Origin: Anastatus disparis
Lineage: Eukaryota; Arthropoda; Insecta; Hymenoptera; Eupelmidae
DNA length: 64,000 nt
Direction of reading: 5' to 3'
Assembly (NCBI GenBank): GCA_017163975.1
Contig: JAFFSR010000249.1
Location: 9,076,001 to 9,140,000, forward strand
The notes beneath the pieces were generated by a model. The model had not been told where the DNA came from, did not search any database, and saw only the letters and a program-made list of their open reading frames with translations. The translations under genes were made by a program, and so were the position numbers. Shown in pieces: positions 47,401 to 57,952 of this stretch; position 1 is the first letter of the stretch, and every line of letters starts with the position of its first letter.

Positions 47401-48122
47401 TGAGCTAGAGCATTCTTTTTTTTTTAAATTTGCGTAAAATTGCCAGTAATAAGAATATCAAATCCCTATATTGATATTTTATTAGTTCCAAAAATATTAA
47501 AAAAACCATTAAGAAAAAAATTTACTTTTTTTTGCCATATTTAGGTTGAAAATAATAAAATGGACATGATTTCATATCAAATTCATAAAATTTACGTTAA
47601 TATCTAAATATTATATGATTATCATAAAGTCTCTACCATGACGTTTTTAGGAGAATTTTTTAACGTACATTTGACCTCTTATTAATAAACAAATAGAATA
47701 TCTCCTAAAATAATTAATATTTTTTGATGAAATTTTTATGGTAACTTAAGGATAATAAGAGGCACATTTTTGTTGAATTACAAACATGTACATCCTTTTT
47801 TTATCAAATAACAAATATTTTAAAATTCCGTGATTTTCGATTTTTGTTTATCATTATTTATAAAAGTTATTAACCGATTTTCATCAATGACGTCTCAAAT
47901 TAATCGTCTTTGAAATATCTACAAATGGTATAACTTTCATATACTAAATCGCAAACGATTTCGAACTACCTCAAAAAAACAGTGATTTTTGCGAATTTTG
48001 CACCTTAAATCATTGTTTACAAATTCCTGACGGCTCAAATTTTTAAGGTAATTCCAGAGTTTCAGTTCTAATCATCCAACAAAGCCATTTTTGGTGGTCT
48101 GCACCTGTTACTAATTACATTA
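44479..48122. repeat. Giant foldback with about 1.25-kb arms
   Basis: TGTAATTAGTAACAGGTGCA at 44481 pairs with TGCACCTGTTACTAATTACA near 48100-48119. Pairing continues almost without gaps to 45735 on the left and 46868 on the right, at high identity. The middle (45736-46867) is a partial direct duplication of the left arm end, split by a TIR element at 45987-46726. No transposase ORF. The near identity of the arms indicates recent origin or ongoing conversion between them. Confidence 0.93.
45987..46726. mobile_element. TIR element with TA target duplication
   Basis: Ends GGGTAGATGTGGGTATT and AATACCCACATCTACCC, flanked by TA (45985-45986 and 46727-46728). It is inserted in a duplicated piece of the foldback: the undisturbed copy at about 45650 reads AATAAAGTTTGTTCGTCTTA where this one reads AATA-element-TAGTTTGTTTGTTTAAA. 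That confirms the insertion. It is 740 bp, non-coding, and Tc1/mariner-like by its target. Confidence 0.9.
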
Positions 48123-48720
48123 AATCTTAGCTCTTTTTTCGCCAATTCTACTAGACTAGATCCGAAGTGGAAAGTGACGCCATAAAATACAATGCAAATT
48201 AAATGAAGTGGCTAAAATAAGGAATACTAACCCCGGGCAAGATGCATTGGGTCTTGTGGTTCCACTAAATTTATCGAATATGATGATGTTCTGTATTTGA
48301 ATACGTATTTATCATATTAATGTAATTAAATACATTGAGAACATAATGAAGCTCCCCTTCTGATAATATTTGTTACCCAACTTTATGAGTAAATGGAAAA
48401 TTTAATCGGATTTTTTCACTTCAAGAAAAAAAGTTGTAGGATTCAACTTAAGTGCAAACAACTAAAGAAATTTACCGAAATCTTATATTGGAAAAGTTAT
48501 ATACAAGTTTTCAATTTATAGTATTTTGAGGTTAGGTTTGTCAACTTTGATGTCTAATTTTCGATCTAAGTTCATAAAAAAATAACAGCTCCAAAGGATT
48601 TTTTATTTTAACTAAAATAATGGTATTAATATAGCTAATGTCAAAACTTGTCAAAATTTAAAGAACAAGCTGAAAAAAATAAAAAAGTAATAAATATCTA
48701 TTTCAAATTTTTCAAATCGA
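48123..48720. other. AT-rich DNA, no gene
   Basis: No coding frame. The stretch 48530-48610 (TTGAGGTTAGGTTTGTCAAC, TTTTTATTTTAACT) resembles 2560-2640 in reverse complement over short blocks, suggesting another dispersed repeat. Confidence 0.35.
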
Positions 48721-48724
48721 ATAA

Positions 48725-49135
48725 AATATATGAGATCCCATGTGAGATCATATATGAGATCGTACACGAGATTGCATATGAGATGTCACATGAAATCGCC
48801 TATGAGATCGCATATGAAATCGAATGTATTTTCGTTGAATTTTTAAAATGAAATAAATATATGTGCGATCTGATATGAGATCTCACATATATTTATTTTA
48901 TTTTCGAAATTTAACGAATATATATGAGATTTCATAGGCGATTTCACATGAAATCGCTTATGAGATCGCATATGAAATCGAATGTATTTTTGTTAAATTT
49001 TTAAAATGAAATAAATATATGTGCGATCTGATATGACATCTCACATATATTTATTTTATTTTCGAAATTTAACGAATATATATGAGATTTCATAGGCGAT
49101 TTTATATGAGATCTGACATGAGAGTTCATACAATA
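48725..49135. repeat. Palindromic satellite built on ATGAGATC
   Basis: Units TATGAGATCGCA / TATGAGATCGTA and their complements alternate through the block. On top of that, a segment of about 165 bp (ATGAGATCGCATATGAAATC ... ATATATGAGATTTCATAGGCG) occurs twice, 48798-48940 and 48960-49105. GAGATC and CATATG are themselves palindromes, so every strand can fold in many registers. Isolated copies of the motif occur at 5376-5410 and 42792-42823. Confidence 0.88.
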
Positions 49136-49244
49136 TTTACAGTAGGGATGATTTTTCTCGGATTATTCTTTAAATTTATAGATATTTACACTCTTCCGAT
49201 TCTCATTTATTTAAAATAAGTTCATACCTATAAGTAGAATCGGT

Positions 49245-49310
49245 CGTAGCGCAGGGGCTAACGCTCTTGACTCATGCTGTAATAGACCGGAGTTTAATCC
49301 CCGGGAAAAT
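49245..49310 (+). other. tRNA-like segment
   Basis: GTCGTAGCGCAGGGGCTAACGC (A box at about 49247-49258) and GGAGTTTAATCCCCGG (B box at 49289-49301) have tRNA spacing. The stems are weak, so this is a SINE head or old tRNA relic rather than a working tRNA. Confidence 0.45.
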
Positions 49311-49429
49311 TTTGAAAATTTTTTTCTGAATTTTTCTCTGTAAAATAGAACTAGGAGACCAGGAAAAACTAATTATAAATTCCCCCTGGAAAAATATTTG
49401 GTACGAAGAAATTAATTAATTTGAAATAT

Positions 49430-49852
49430 TTTTTAGATGCATAAAAATATTTTATTGGAAGAAAAAAATTTTATTTCTATTACGAAATATTAATTCAAAA
49501 TAAAATTAATAATTTCCAGTATGAGATATTTTTAAGTTTAAGAAATATTTTATGTATATTGAGCAATATTTTATTGACATTTAAAAATGTTATTTTCACT
49601 GACGGAATAAATGATATCGATACAAAAAGTAATTTACCTTTTGCCAGAAAGAATCTATTCGATACGATAAAATTTTTTTCGTTACAAAGAAATTTTTTTT
49701 CCAGTGTAGCTATTATATCTCAAGTAACGTAATTTATTTATTCTCATATGGAGCGACAAAGACAGAATTAGGTTCAATTAACAACCGCTACTTGAGTTAG
49801 GTATATGAATAGGGGTCTAAGATCGTCTATGATAATGAAAATTTATATGGTT
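49430..49852 (-). repeat. Segmental duplication, copy 2, distal intron part
   Basis: Matches 17580-18045 with scattered substitutions, for example ACTGACGGAATAAATGATAT and CTACTTGAGTTAGGTATATG. It stops at GGTT (49849-49852), where a 4.3-kb insertion begins; its continuation is at 54204. Confidence 0.88.
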
Positions 49853-52800
49853 TGTAAGGGTGGGTTTTATTTAGGAGGTTATAAATATCTTTAATTAAAT
49901 ACGAAATAATAGTTGGTTTATAACTCCCAAATCCTGAGATTCCCCAGCCTACAAAAATGGTAATAATGGTATTATAGTGAAATTAAATACTCTACCTTTA
50001 AAATACTAACCAATTATAAGATCACTTGAATAAATAAATTAATAAACGTCTAGTTATAAAGAGTAAAATCCACTAAATCAATTTTAAATAATTCAATTAA
50101 AAGAGTTTAAATTAAGCCATAGACAAATTCCTTTATAAAACAAGTTCTTTAGATAAATTTAGGTAAAATTAAATTAAAAAGAAACTATTGAGTTTAATTA
50201 TAATATGCTAAATTATGCAAAAAAAAATTATTAGTTTAAGCTGTTAAGGAATAATAATAATTTGACTCTATTTGATACTATAAAAATTGAACAACGGGTA
50301 CAACACGTGCTCAATATATATTTTAGGTTATGTAAGGGTGGGGGCTTGAACAGCAGTGCGTATCCCAGATTACGCAATCTTCCTTTTGGTGGCGCTGGTG
50401 TCGAGTGTCCTCTTATTCTTTCTCTCTGACCTTCAATAGGCGTTCGGTAGAAGTGAGGTTATATTAATGGTAGTAGTTTAATATATGCTCTCTATATATA
50501 TCCGAAAATTCAAATACTATGATTTTTATTTTAAAGTAATTTAGTATTTAGATTATTTAATTTTAATACTTTGTTATCTTCACAAATTTAATAAAAGAAA
50601 ATTTTATTAAATCAAGGAAAATTCATACAAGAAAAAAAAATAATTTCAAAGAATATTACAACTAAACTATAACTTATTAATTTCTCACAAAATTAGAATT
50701 TACACCAACAAAAAAAATTTCTTAATCACTTTAGAATTGTAACAATAAATCGAAAATAAATTAATAATTTTATTTATTAAATAGGGTCAAAGCCTAATTT
50801 GGTGGCGCTAGTATCGGGTTTAATCACATAACCTCACTGAATCTCACCTCTGAATGTTAATATGTAACTTTATACTAAGAAAGATTGATATCAATATATA
50901 TATTTCAATTATCAATATGAATAATTTTATTTTAAATATTGAAATTAAAAAAAATCCCGTAATTAACTTTGATATTTAATTTTACTAGTTTTAGGGTTTA
51001 GTCATATAGCAAAGAATAACACAAGAAAACAAACCACTATTAACTTTGTAACGGGCACGTTTTGCTGGATGCACGGTCGCCAGGTAATTTTAATAATAAA
51101 TTACCAAAATATAGATTAAAGTTACATTAATAAGTTCTTGACATGTATTAGTCGCATAATCCATACAGCAAGATGAATTAAAACACCAGAATCGACGATC
51201 TCCTCCAGATGCTTTACTGTCAGAGATGCGATAATTGGTATTTTAATAATTATGTAAGGATATACAATCGACGACTTCCTCCAGATGTTTTACTATTGGA
51301 AGTGCGATATCATATCCTTATCATAAATGCAATTTATGAAAGTACAATAATCGACGACGTTCGCTGGATGCTTTACCATTGAACGTGTGATAATGTGCAC
51401 TTTAAAGATAAGATACATTATTACCTTTATTATCTGAAATTAGTGTAAAACAGATTTAGTTTAATAAATTTAGAATCATTTTTATTAATTTTGAATTATT
51501 AAATTTATTTAATGTAAACAATCCTTTTTTAAACAAATTACAAAGATACAATAATTTATTTAAATATACAATTAAATGAAATGAGAATCTTTTAGTAAGC
51601 TAGTCTCTACATTTTGCCGTGTAGAGAGTCGGATAAAAAATCCGATAGAATACATCTTAGATGTTACATGATCGAACATCTAAGAGAGAATGAGAGAGCT
51701 TGGATCAATTCACGCTCTTTTATATTATTTCATAAACCTTCTATGAAGTTCTATTTCTCACTAAAGAATCATACATTAGGAAATAGAATGTTCGATAAAA
51801 TTTATTTTATATATTTGCCAAAGAAACATTCTATTTCCTTTACATTCCAAAAAACTATTTTTAATAATCTATTTTATTATTTATCATCTAGAAAAGCTAA
51901 TTTTTTATATTTTAATTTCTATCTTCAAACTTTAAATAGAATAATCATTTTTATACATATTATAGAAATTGAATGTTCTATTTATGTATAAACAATTATT
52001 TTAAAAAATTACATCTAATATACTTTATTATTAATAATCAAATATTGATAATACTTTTTCATTAACAGAAATAGAACATTCCATTTCTATATTCATTTTG
52101 ACTTATCTTCGTTATCGGCCTCAGTAGGTAACTATGAAGTCCTAATTATACCTTTAACGTTATTTAAATTTATTATTACAAAAAATCATTCTATGTCTTA
52201 AATAATGTCCAATTATTTAGAAAACATTCATATTCAATTTAATAATTCTATATAGAATTGATATGAGCCGTTACAACTTTTCACTTTTCTTTTCACTTTA
52301 ATAAAATAAAAAAGTATTAAACACTATTCATAATTATATAATTAGATTTAAATTACACAATTTTCTTTAATTCAGAGGTTAAGTAACCACGTAGCTATTA
52401 TTATAGCCGGCCGTGGTTCTTCGCTATACAATCCTCTTTTGTTCACTTTTCACACAAAAAAAATTTCTATTATTGTTACTTTTCCGCCAAATTTCTTTTC
52501 TTTTTAAATTAAAAATAAAACACTATAATTCTTTTTGTTTTCGTGAGAGAGAGAGATTTTCTTTTAATTTGTTTGTTTAAATTTTCACCAACACACAAAA
52601 AAATATTGTTTTTTTAATTTAATTATACCTTAGATAGTTTTGCTATTGTGTACTTCAGCCAAATCCATTTCCATATCCAACAATAAGAAAAATAGTTATT
52701 CTGCAAAAGAAGTGTAACGATCCCTTCAAAAATGGCCGGCAAATATTAAAACGTCCTCAGGAAAATGGCTATCCACTAGGCGGTGATGGAACACGCGAAC

Positions 52801-54199
52801 AAGAAAGGAAATTCTCGCGAGAATTAATTTATAAATCAACAATAATCAATAAACAAACAAAATTCAATAACAAAAATCCAACTTTTGAATCCAATAACCA
52901 AAGATAATAGTTTAACAAATTTAAAGAAATTAAAACAAATTTAATGAGTTTAACAATATATAAAGGCAGCGAAAAGATAAAAGGATGACCGTACAATACT
53001 AAGACCGGAACGACAATGAGGCATGAACAAGAAGGAAGCGAACACTGAGCGTCAGCTGCTTCTCCTTCCCTATAGCTCTCTTTGTTACTCTTCTTATATC
53101 CCATCTACTATCTTTTTCTATCTCGCGACTCTCTAATCAAATTAAGTTCTTTTCATCGTTTTATTCTATCTACACTAGTGTAGTTTTACTACTCGTTAGT
53201 CAAATTTACATTTTATTTCCTTTACTAGTGTAGTATTTTTACATTTTACTTGTTACACCCTCTGCGCGCGAGATTTAATTGAATATTAATGATATGTTAG
53301 ATGTTAATAATTATTGAAATTTCTACTTCTTATAAACATTAAATTTTTAATTAGTTACTTTATTAATTTATCCAAACAATTTTTATGTCATCAATATTTA
53401 ACTAATTTACGCTATTACAAATCTTTATTATAAATAAAAAATATTCTTTAAAGTACAGTAGCGACACTTGTAAAATTAAAAGAAAACAACGTAAAAAGAA
53501 ATTTATTTAACTTTATGTTCGAATCTTATTAGTACGCGAGCGCCCTCTACATATATATACGCCTACGCTATGCTAAGCATTATTCATTTCCTCTTTTATA
53601 ATATAATTCAGTTTTTTATCTAACTAATCTCTTTTTACCATACGCGTCTATCCTACTTTATCAACTTCGCTTATTACATCATTCTGTTTCTATCTATCTC
53701 TCTCTCTCTCTTTCTATTTCTTAACTAAACTACGCGAGCGCCACATTAATATATTCGCGCGAGCACATGTTCATTATTTCTACGCCGTTGGAACCGCTCT
53801 GCTACTTCCTAGAGGTGGTATAAACGTCTTCTGCTAGCAGGTATCGGTCGTGCTACTTTCTGACTGTGTGTTCATAGTCAGTGTGTGTGTGCATAGTTGT
53901 TTCTTCGTCAGTGCCGTCAGCCGGCAGTTCAACATACATGACTACTTGACAATAGGCCATGTGATCAGCTGTGTACATCCAGGGCTCAGCACCGAAAACA
54001 AAAACACAACAGAATTATTTCTCTGTTGGTTTCTTACGGTGGCCTTGGCTGCTGTCACGAGTGTGGTGATTATGTTTTTATGAATTCACATGCTCGGAGG
54101 ATTATGTATGATTTTTATTTAACAGGTTTTTAGTGATGAATTATTTTATAATAATAAAAACAAAAAAACATTATTGTAGCGTGAAAATACCACGTCACA
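49853..54199. mobile_element. 4.35-kb TG...CA insertion with GGTT target duplication
   Basis: It begins TGTAAGGGTGGGTTTT and ends CCACGTCACA, with GGTT on both sides (49849-49852, 54200-54203). Copy 1 of the duplication (near 18040) has one uninterrupted GGTT, so the insertion is certain. TG...CA ends with a four-base duplication are what retroviral-type integrases leave. No pol or gag ORF is present, and I could not find matching long terminal repeats: TGTAAGGGTGGG recurs at 50331, GGTGGCGCTRGTRTCG at about 50389 and 50800, and three repeat units lie at 51.2-51.4 kb. It may be a composite of several decayed elements. Confidence 0.72.
51183..51400. repeat. Three diverged tandem units
   Basis: ATCGACGA.(C/T)TCCTCCAGATG.TTTACT... 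appears at 51191, 51268 and 51349 (third unit GACGTTCGCTGGATGCTTTACC), each followed by a TGCGATAATT- or GTGATAATG-like end. A related piece, TTTGCTGGATGCACGGTCGC, is at 51060. Confidence 0.75.
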
Positions 54200-54203
54200 G
54201 GTT

Positions 54204-54478
54204 TGAATATACATTCAAAATAGATTAAATAACAAATTCTATATTTTTCATTAAGAAATAATAAGTTTATTGGAAAAAAATTTTCTTTTATTTATTTTTT
54301 AGTCCATTTTCAATCATAATAAATTTTATTAAAAACGGAGCAATTTATTCTAACATATTTTAACAATGAAAATAATACTTTAATTTATTTAGAAATAATA
54401 CTTTTAATCTTATTCAAATAATAAAAATAATTTCAATTTATAAAATTCATAGTTAAGGATTAAATATTATCTTACCTG
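54204..54478 (-). repeat. Segmental duplication, copy 2, proximal intron part
   Basis: Matches 18046-18315. It ends in CTTACCTG, the complement of the splice-donor sequence, where an LTR is inserted. Confidence 0.88.
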
Positions 54479-54560
54479 TGTTACGTCAGGACGTATCTTT
54501 TATTTCAAAATTTGTTATTCTAAAATATGCAGTTATTGATCAATCAGATAATTTAACTTA

Positions 54561-55223
54561 CTAGGAGAGTGTCACACCTCCGGATCACGGATTTTGCTCA
54601 AACTTCGGGATAAGTTTTCAGATGATAAAATATGGAAAAAGCTAAAGTTATAGTCATAAATACTCAATATTTCCCTAGTTGCAGGCAATTGAAGAAAATC
54701 ACTAAAAAAGTTACTAGATTTTTAAACGCATATAGTTCTTTAGCGTCGATAGCTACAAGCTTGAAAGTTTTTTTAAATTAAAGCTAAGCTCAAATCCTTT
54801 CGAATTAGTAGTTATAGCATGTAAAAATATTATTTTTTCCCAAAGTTAGAGCGTGATAAACATTGGACCTGATTTTTCTTTTAAAAACATTAATTAATAA
54901 TAAAAGCTGAAATTAGGTCCGATCCATATTACGCTCTAACTTTGGGAAAAAATAATATTTTTACATGCTATAACTACTAATTCGAAAGGATTTGAGCTCA
55001 GCTTTAATTTAAAAAAGTTTCAAGCTTGTAGCTATCGACGCTAAAGAACTATATGCGTTTAAAAATCTAGTAACTTTTTTAGTGATTTTCTTCAATTGCC
55101 TGTAACTAGGGAAATATTGAGTATTTATGACTCTAATTTTAGCTTTTTCCATATTTTATCATCTGAAAACTTATCCCGAAGTTTGAGCAAAATCCGTGAT
55201 CCGGAGGTGTGACACTCTCCTAG
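54561..55223. mobile_element. Foldback MITE, CTAGGAGAGT family, copy 2
   Basis: A 663-bp palindrome, ends CTAGGAGAGTGTCACACCTC / GAGGTGTGACACTCTCCTAG, flanked by TTA (54558-54560, 55224-55226). It is nested in the LTR; the related LTR near 25.5 kb has no such insert, which confirms it. Its outer arms match the copy at 33454 closely; the inner parts differ more. Confidence 0.93.
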
Positions 55224-55976
55224 TTAGTAAGCATATTGTAAAATTAAATCATTTTTTAAGAACCAGATTTATCATGTTAACCACACCGTTCAATAAGAGT
55301 CAAAATGCATAATAAGCATTGCTCCATCGATTGACATCCATTGACATCGATTGAATATACAGTCCCTGATTAATTTTTAAGATTCTGATCATAATGTTGT
55401 AAATGTTCAATAATTGACTCATCTTTTATTTTTGATTGCCTATCTTTCCGATATGCAATCTTCTGAGCACCGAGGTGTTACGTCATAAAAGTATCTTTTT
55501 TATTAACATTGGTAAATCAAAATTCCTCAGTTATTGAACAGTCACATTATTTCATTATTAAACGAAATTGAGTAGATCATAAGAAAAGAATTGAAACGTA
55601 TGTTTCGAAATTTCAAAATGAATTTTGCAAATCCTAAAAACATATTATCAAAATTTAAGAAAATTTATAAATAAAAATTAATGTAGAAGATAATAAATCT
55701 TATAAACAAAGATGAGTATAAAAACCAAATTGAAACTATTGAAAAACGGACATTACCCCGGGTTTCTTATTGGTAATAAGTTTACACTGCCCGTCAAGTT
55801 CTATATTTCAAAAGTAATTGCTATTACTAAATATACATATATCGATTATTAAAATATATACGCGCATGAAAATCAATTGTATTAAAAGTGTTAAAAGATA
55901 TCAATAAACCTCGAGGATCTATTTACATATCGTGTCTATTCATTTGTCTGCCCATACCCAGCACCAATCTACTTAA

Positions 55977-56116
55977 CCTTTAGCCTGCGGGGGTGGTCGA
56001 TTTATCGACCAGCAGTCAGGGTGGGGACTCTACCTGAAAAATCCAATGATCTCATGTATACATTTTGCACTTTATAAAAGGTCGTTTAGTACTAAAATTT
56101 TCCCGCAGTCAAAAGG
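55977..56116. mobile_element. piggyBac-type MITE (TTAA target), second family member
   Basis: Ends CCTTTAGCCTGCGGG / CCCGCAGTCAAAAGG are imperfectly inverted and flanked by TTAA (55973-55976, 56117-56120). It is 140 bp with no ORF. The ends share CCTTT with the MITE at 17102, but the inner sequence is different. Confidence 0.85.
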
Positions 56117-56397
56117 TTAAGAAGGACTACAAGGTAAGAATATATGATTATTTATTAGAATCATTATTTCAAAGTATTAAATTTATCTTTTAATAATATT
56201 CAATTGTGAGAGCGGTATCGTTCAATCAAATATGGGTGGAGTTTTTCCACCACTAGATTCATACATATTCAGTTTTATGACTACATTTTTATAAATAAGT
56301 CAAATATTTCAAAAGAATATAATTCATATATAAAATTAATATAATTAAATAACTTATACACTTTTATTTAGTCCTTGTGCAAGCCAGGACTTAACAC

Positions 56398-56641
56398 CTG
56401 CAAGAAATAAAATGTTGGCTCTCGAATATTTGCCTTTGCGACTCGAAGGATTACAGTGAAGTTGACAGTGGTGATTTTTAACGAAGTGAAATCCGTTATC
56501 ATCAAAATCCTCACAATCGTCTGACACAAAAGGCACAAGAGTATCTTTTTTTCGTACTTTTCTTACACATCGGCTTTGTTCCAAATGCTTCTCGGGGTTG
56601 CGCACGCCGTATTCACAAAATTTATCACGCGTTAAATAGCT
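56398..56641 (-). pseudogene. Cysteine-rich exon, copy 2, splice donor rewritten by an LTR
   Basis: On the minus strand, after an acceptor-like TTTCTTTAG (about 56642), it reads RDKFCEYGVRNPEKHLEQSR, CVRKVRKKDTLVPFVSDDC, EDFDDNGFHFVKNHHCQLHC and NPSSRKGKYSRANILFLAG. The open frame spans the exon. It is the partner of 18316-18545, and the aligned residues are largely the same. The solo LTR sits exactly at its 3' boundary: CAG is now followed by GTGTTA from the LTR instead of GTAAGA, a poorer but still GT donor. The protein family is unknown; the cysteine spacing suggests an extracellular domain. Whether it is still spliced cannot be told. Confidence 0.65.
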
Positions 56642-56863
56642 CTAAAGAAACTTTCTGATTGGTCAATATAGCTTATCTATAAAGAAACCCCCAGTATGTG
56701 CAGTAGATTTTCGGATACAGCAATATACTAAGCATTACTGGTTCGCAACTTCAAAAAGCGTGTTTAACACAGCCATTTGTATCCGAACGTAATTTCCTAA
56801 GCAAGACAATGAAAAGTCTGTGAACGCATCCATACAATGCAATACATACATACATATATATAA

Positions 56864-56914
<51 letters not shown>

Positions 56915-57640
56915 CGGTTATTTTGCCCGTCACAAAAAAAGAATTAGCTTTTAATCTAATATTAATCTTTTGCTAAATCTATAAATTTTATCAAATGAGG
57001 AGTTGCTGGAACTCGTAAGAAATTCACTAAATATTATACAGCAAACTCCGGTAGTGCTAGCTAGTAAAGCTATTGATGAACGATAAAATCTTATATATTT
57101 GTCACTTGCTGCACTCGCTACGTCTCTGTCCCTTTCTTTCTTACCTGAATAAGAAACGTGATACCGTGGCTACTAGCAATCTAGAATATAACCTATCTTT
57201 TTTTGGTAGGTCTCTAATTATTCAAAAACTACGCAGTAAAAAAATTTGTTTGTTATTACAAAATTTACTAATTATACTAATATCTAGCGGGGGCTGCTAT
57301 TTTTTTCTTGTTACAAAAGATAGTGTTTATATAAATAATGAAAAACGCTATTAGACAGAGAGAGATAGTTCGGCCCCTTCTTAAGCATAGAAATAATTTT
57401 TCACAAGTAAATTTAAAATATTAATTCAAATAAATGTTTCAGCAAATTTAAGTTCTTTTTCTGCAATATAAATTTCAATTTTGTTTAATTACTGAAACTC
57501 TTTTGATTCAAAGAATTATTTTTTTATTCAAAGAAATATTTCTTTAAAAGAATTACATAATGATTTTAATTAATTCTTCTTCTTCTCCCTCCATCTGTAA
57601 GTAGTTAAACACGTTTTATTTTTCACTCTTCTTATTTTCG
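56642..57640. other. Noncoding DNA with a TA microsatellite
   Basis: A (TA)n run lies at 56870-56910. The short ORFs at 56751-56933 and 57073-57354 have repeat-like or hydrophobic random composition. GCATAGAAATAATTTTTCAC followed by AAGTAAATTTAAAAT (57384-57420) resembles the reverse complement of 17393-17440, a short dispersed repeat. Confidence 0.4.
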
Positions 57641-57952
57641 TTCTGGTACTGCATTTTTGTGCCCCAGGGCGTTTTTCTTACAGACTCTTGCACGCTCAAT
57701 TTGCAAGGAACCGTCTCAGTTATAAATCATCAGTTTTATCAGCGGTCCTTGCATTTTATCTGGTATTTTACATCAGGGTGCTGTCCCTTGGAGGTTAGAA
57801 TCATCGCAGTTTTGAGGTTAGTTTGGAGACAATTTTTCATCTGCAGGCAGAGATCCTGGTGGCTAATTTTTCCGACCGATAAAATAGAAGTCTACACTAC
57901 CCTATAAGGAGATCAGTTTTAGTTACTGTAGTGTACAATAGAGGTCGGAGTA

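Larger units (their letters stand above)
54479..56396 (+). mobile_element. LTR inserted at a splice donor (solo LTR), CCTG duplication
   Basis: It starts TGTTACGTCAGGACGTATC and ends CCAGGACTTAACA, with CCTG at 54475-54478 and 56397-56400. The intact duplicate at 18311-18320 has one CCTG. Blocks match the minus-strand LTR ending at 25589 (TATGCAGTTATTGATCAATC; AAGAGTCAAAATGCATAATA). After removing two nested MITEs, about 1.1 kb of LTR remains. No internal retroelement sequence accompanies it, so it is a solo LTR left by recombination. Confidence 0.85.

Noticed and set aside
51614..51991. 125-codon ORF
   Set aside because: No recognisable domain; it overlaps imperfect palindromes around TAGAATGTTC and lies in a noncoding insertion.
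52713..53257. Possible solo LTR: TGTAACGATCCC ... TTACTTGTTACA
   Set aside because: TG...CA ends are present, but the flanking bases (AGAAG and CCCTC) give no target duplication and there is no second copy. It lies within the 49853-54199 insertion and may be a part of it.
53850..54083. 77-codon ORF with a C-terminal hydrophobic stretch, as a possible small secreted or membrane peptide
   Set aside because: It lies at the end of a proven insertion, partly in a GT-rich tract, with no conserved pattern. The hydrophobic tail alone is not enough.
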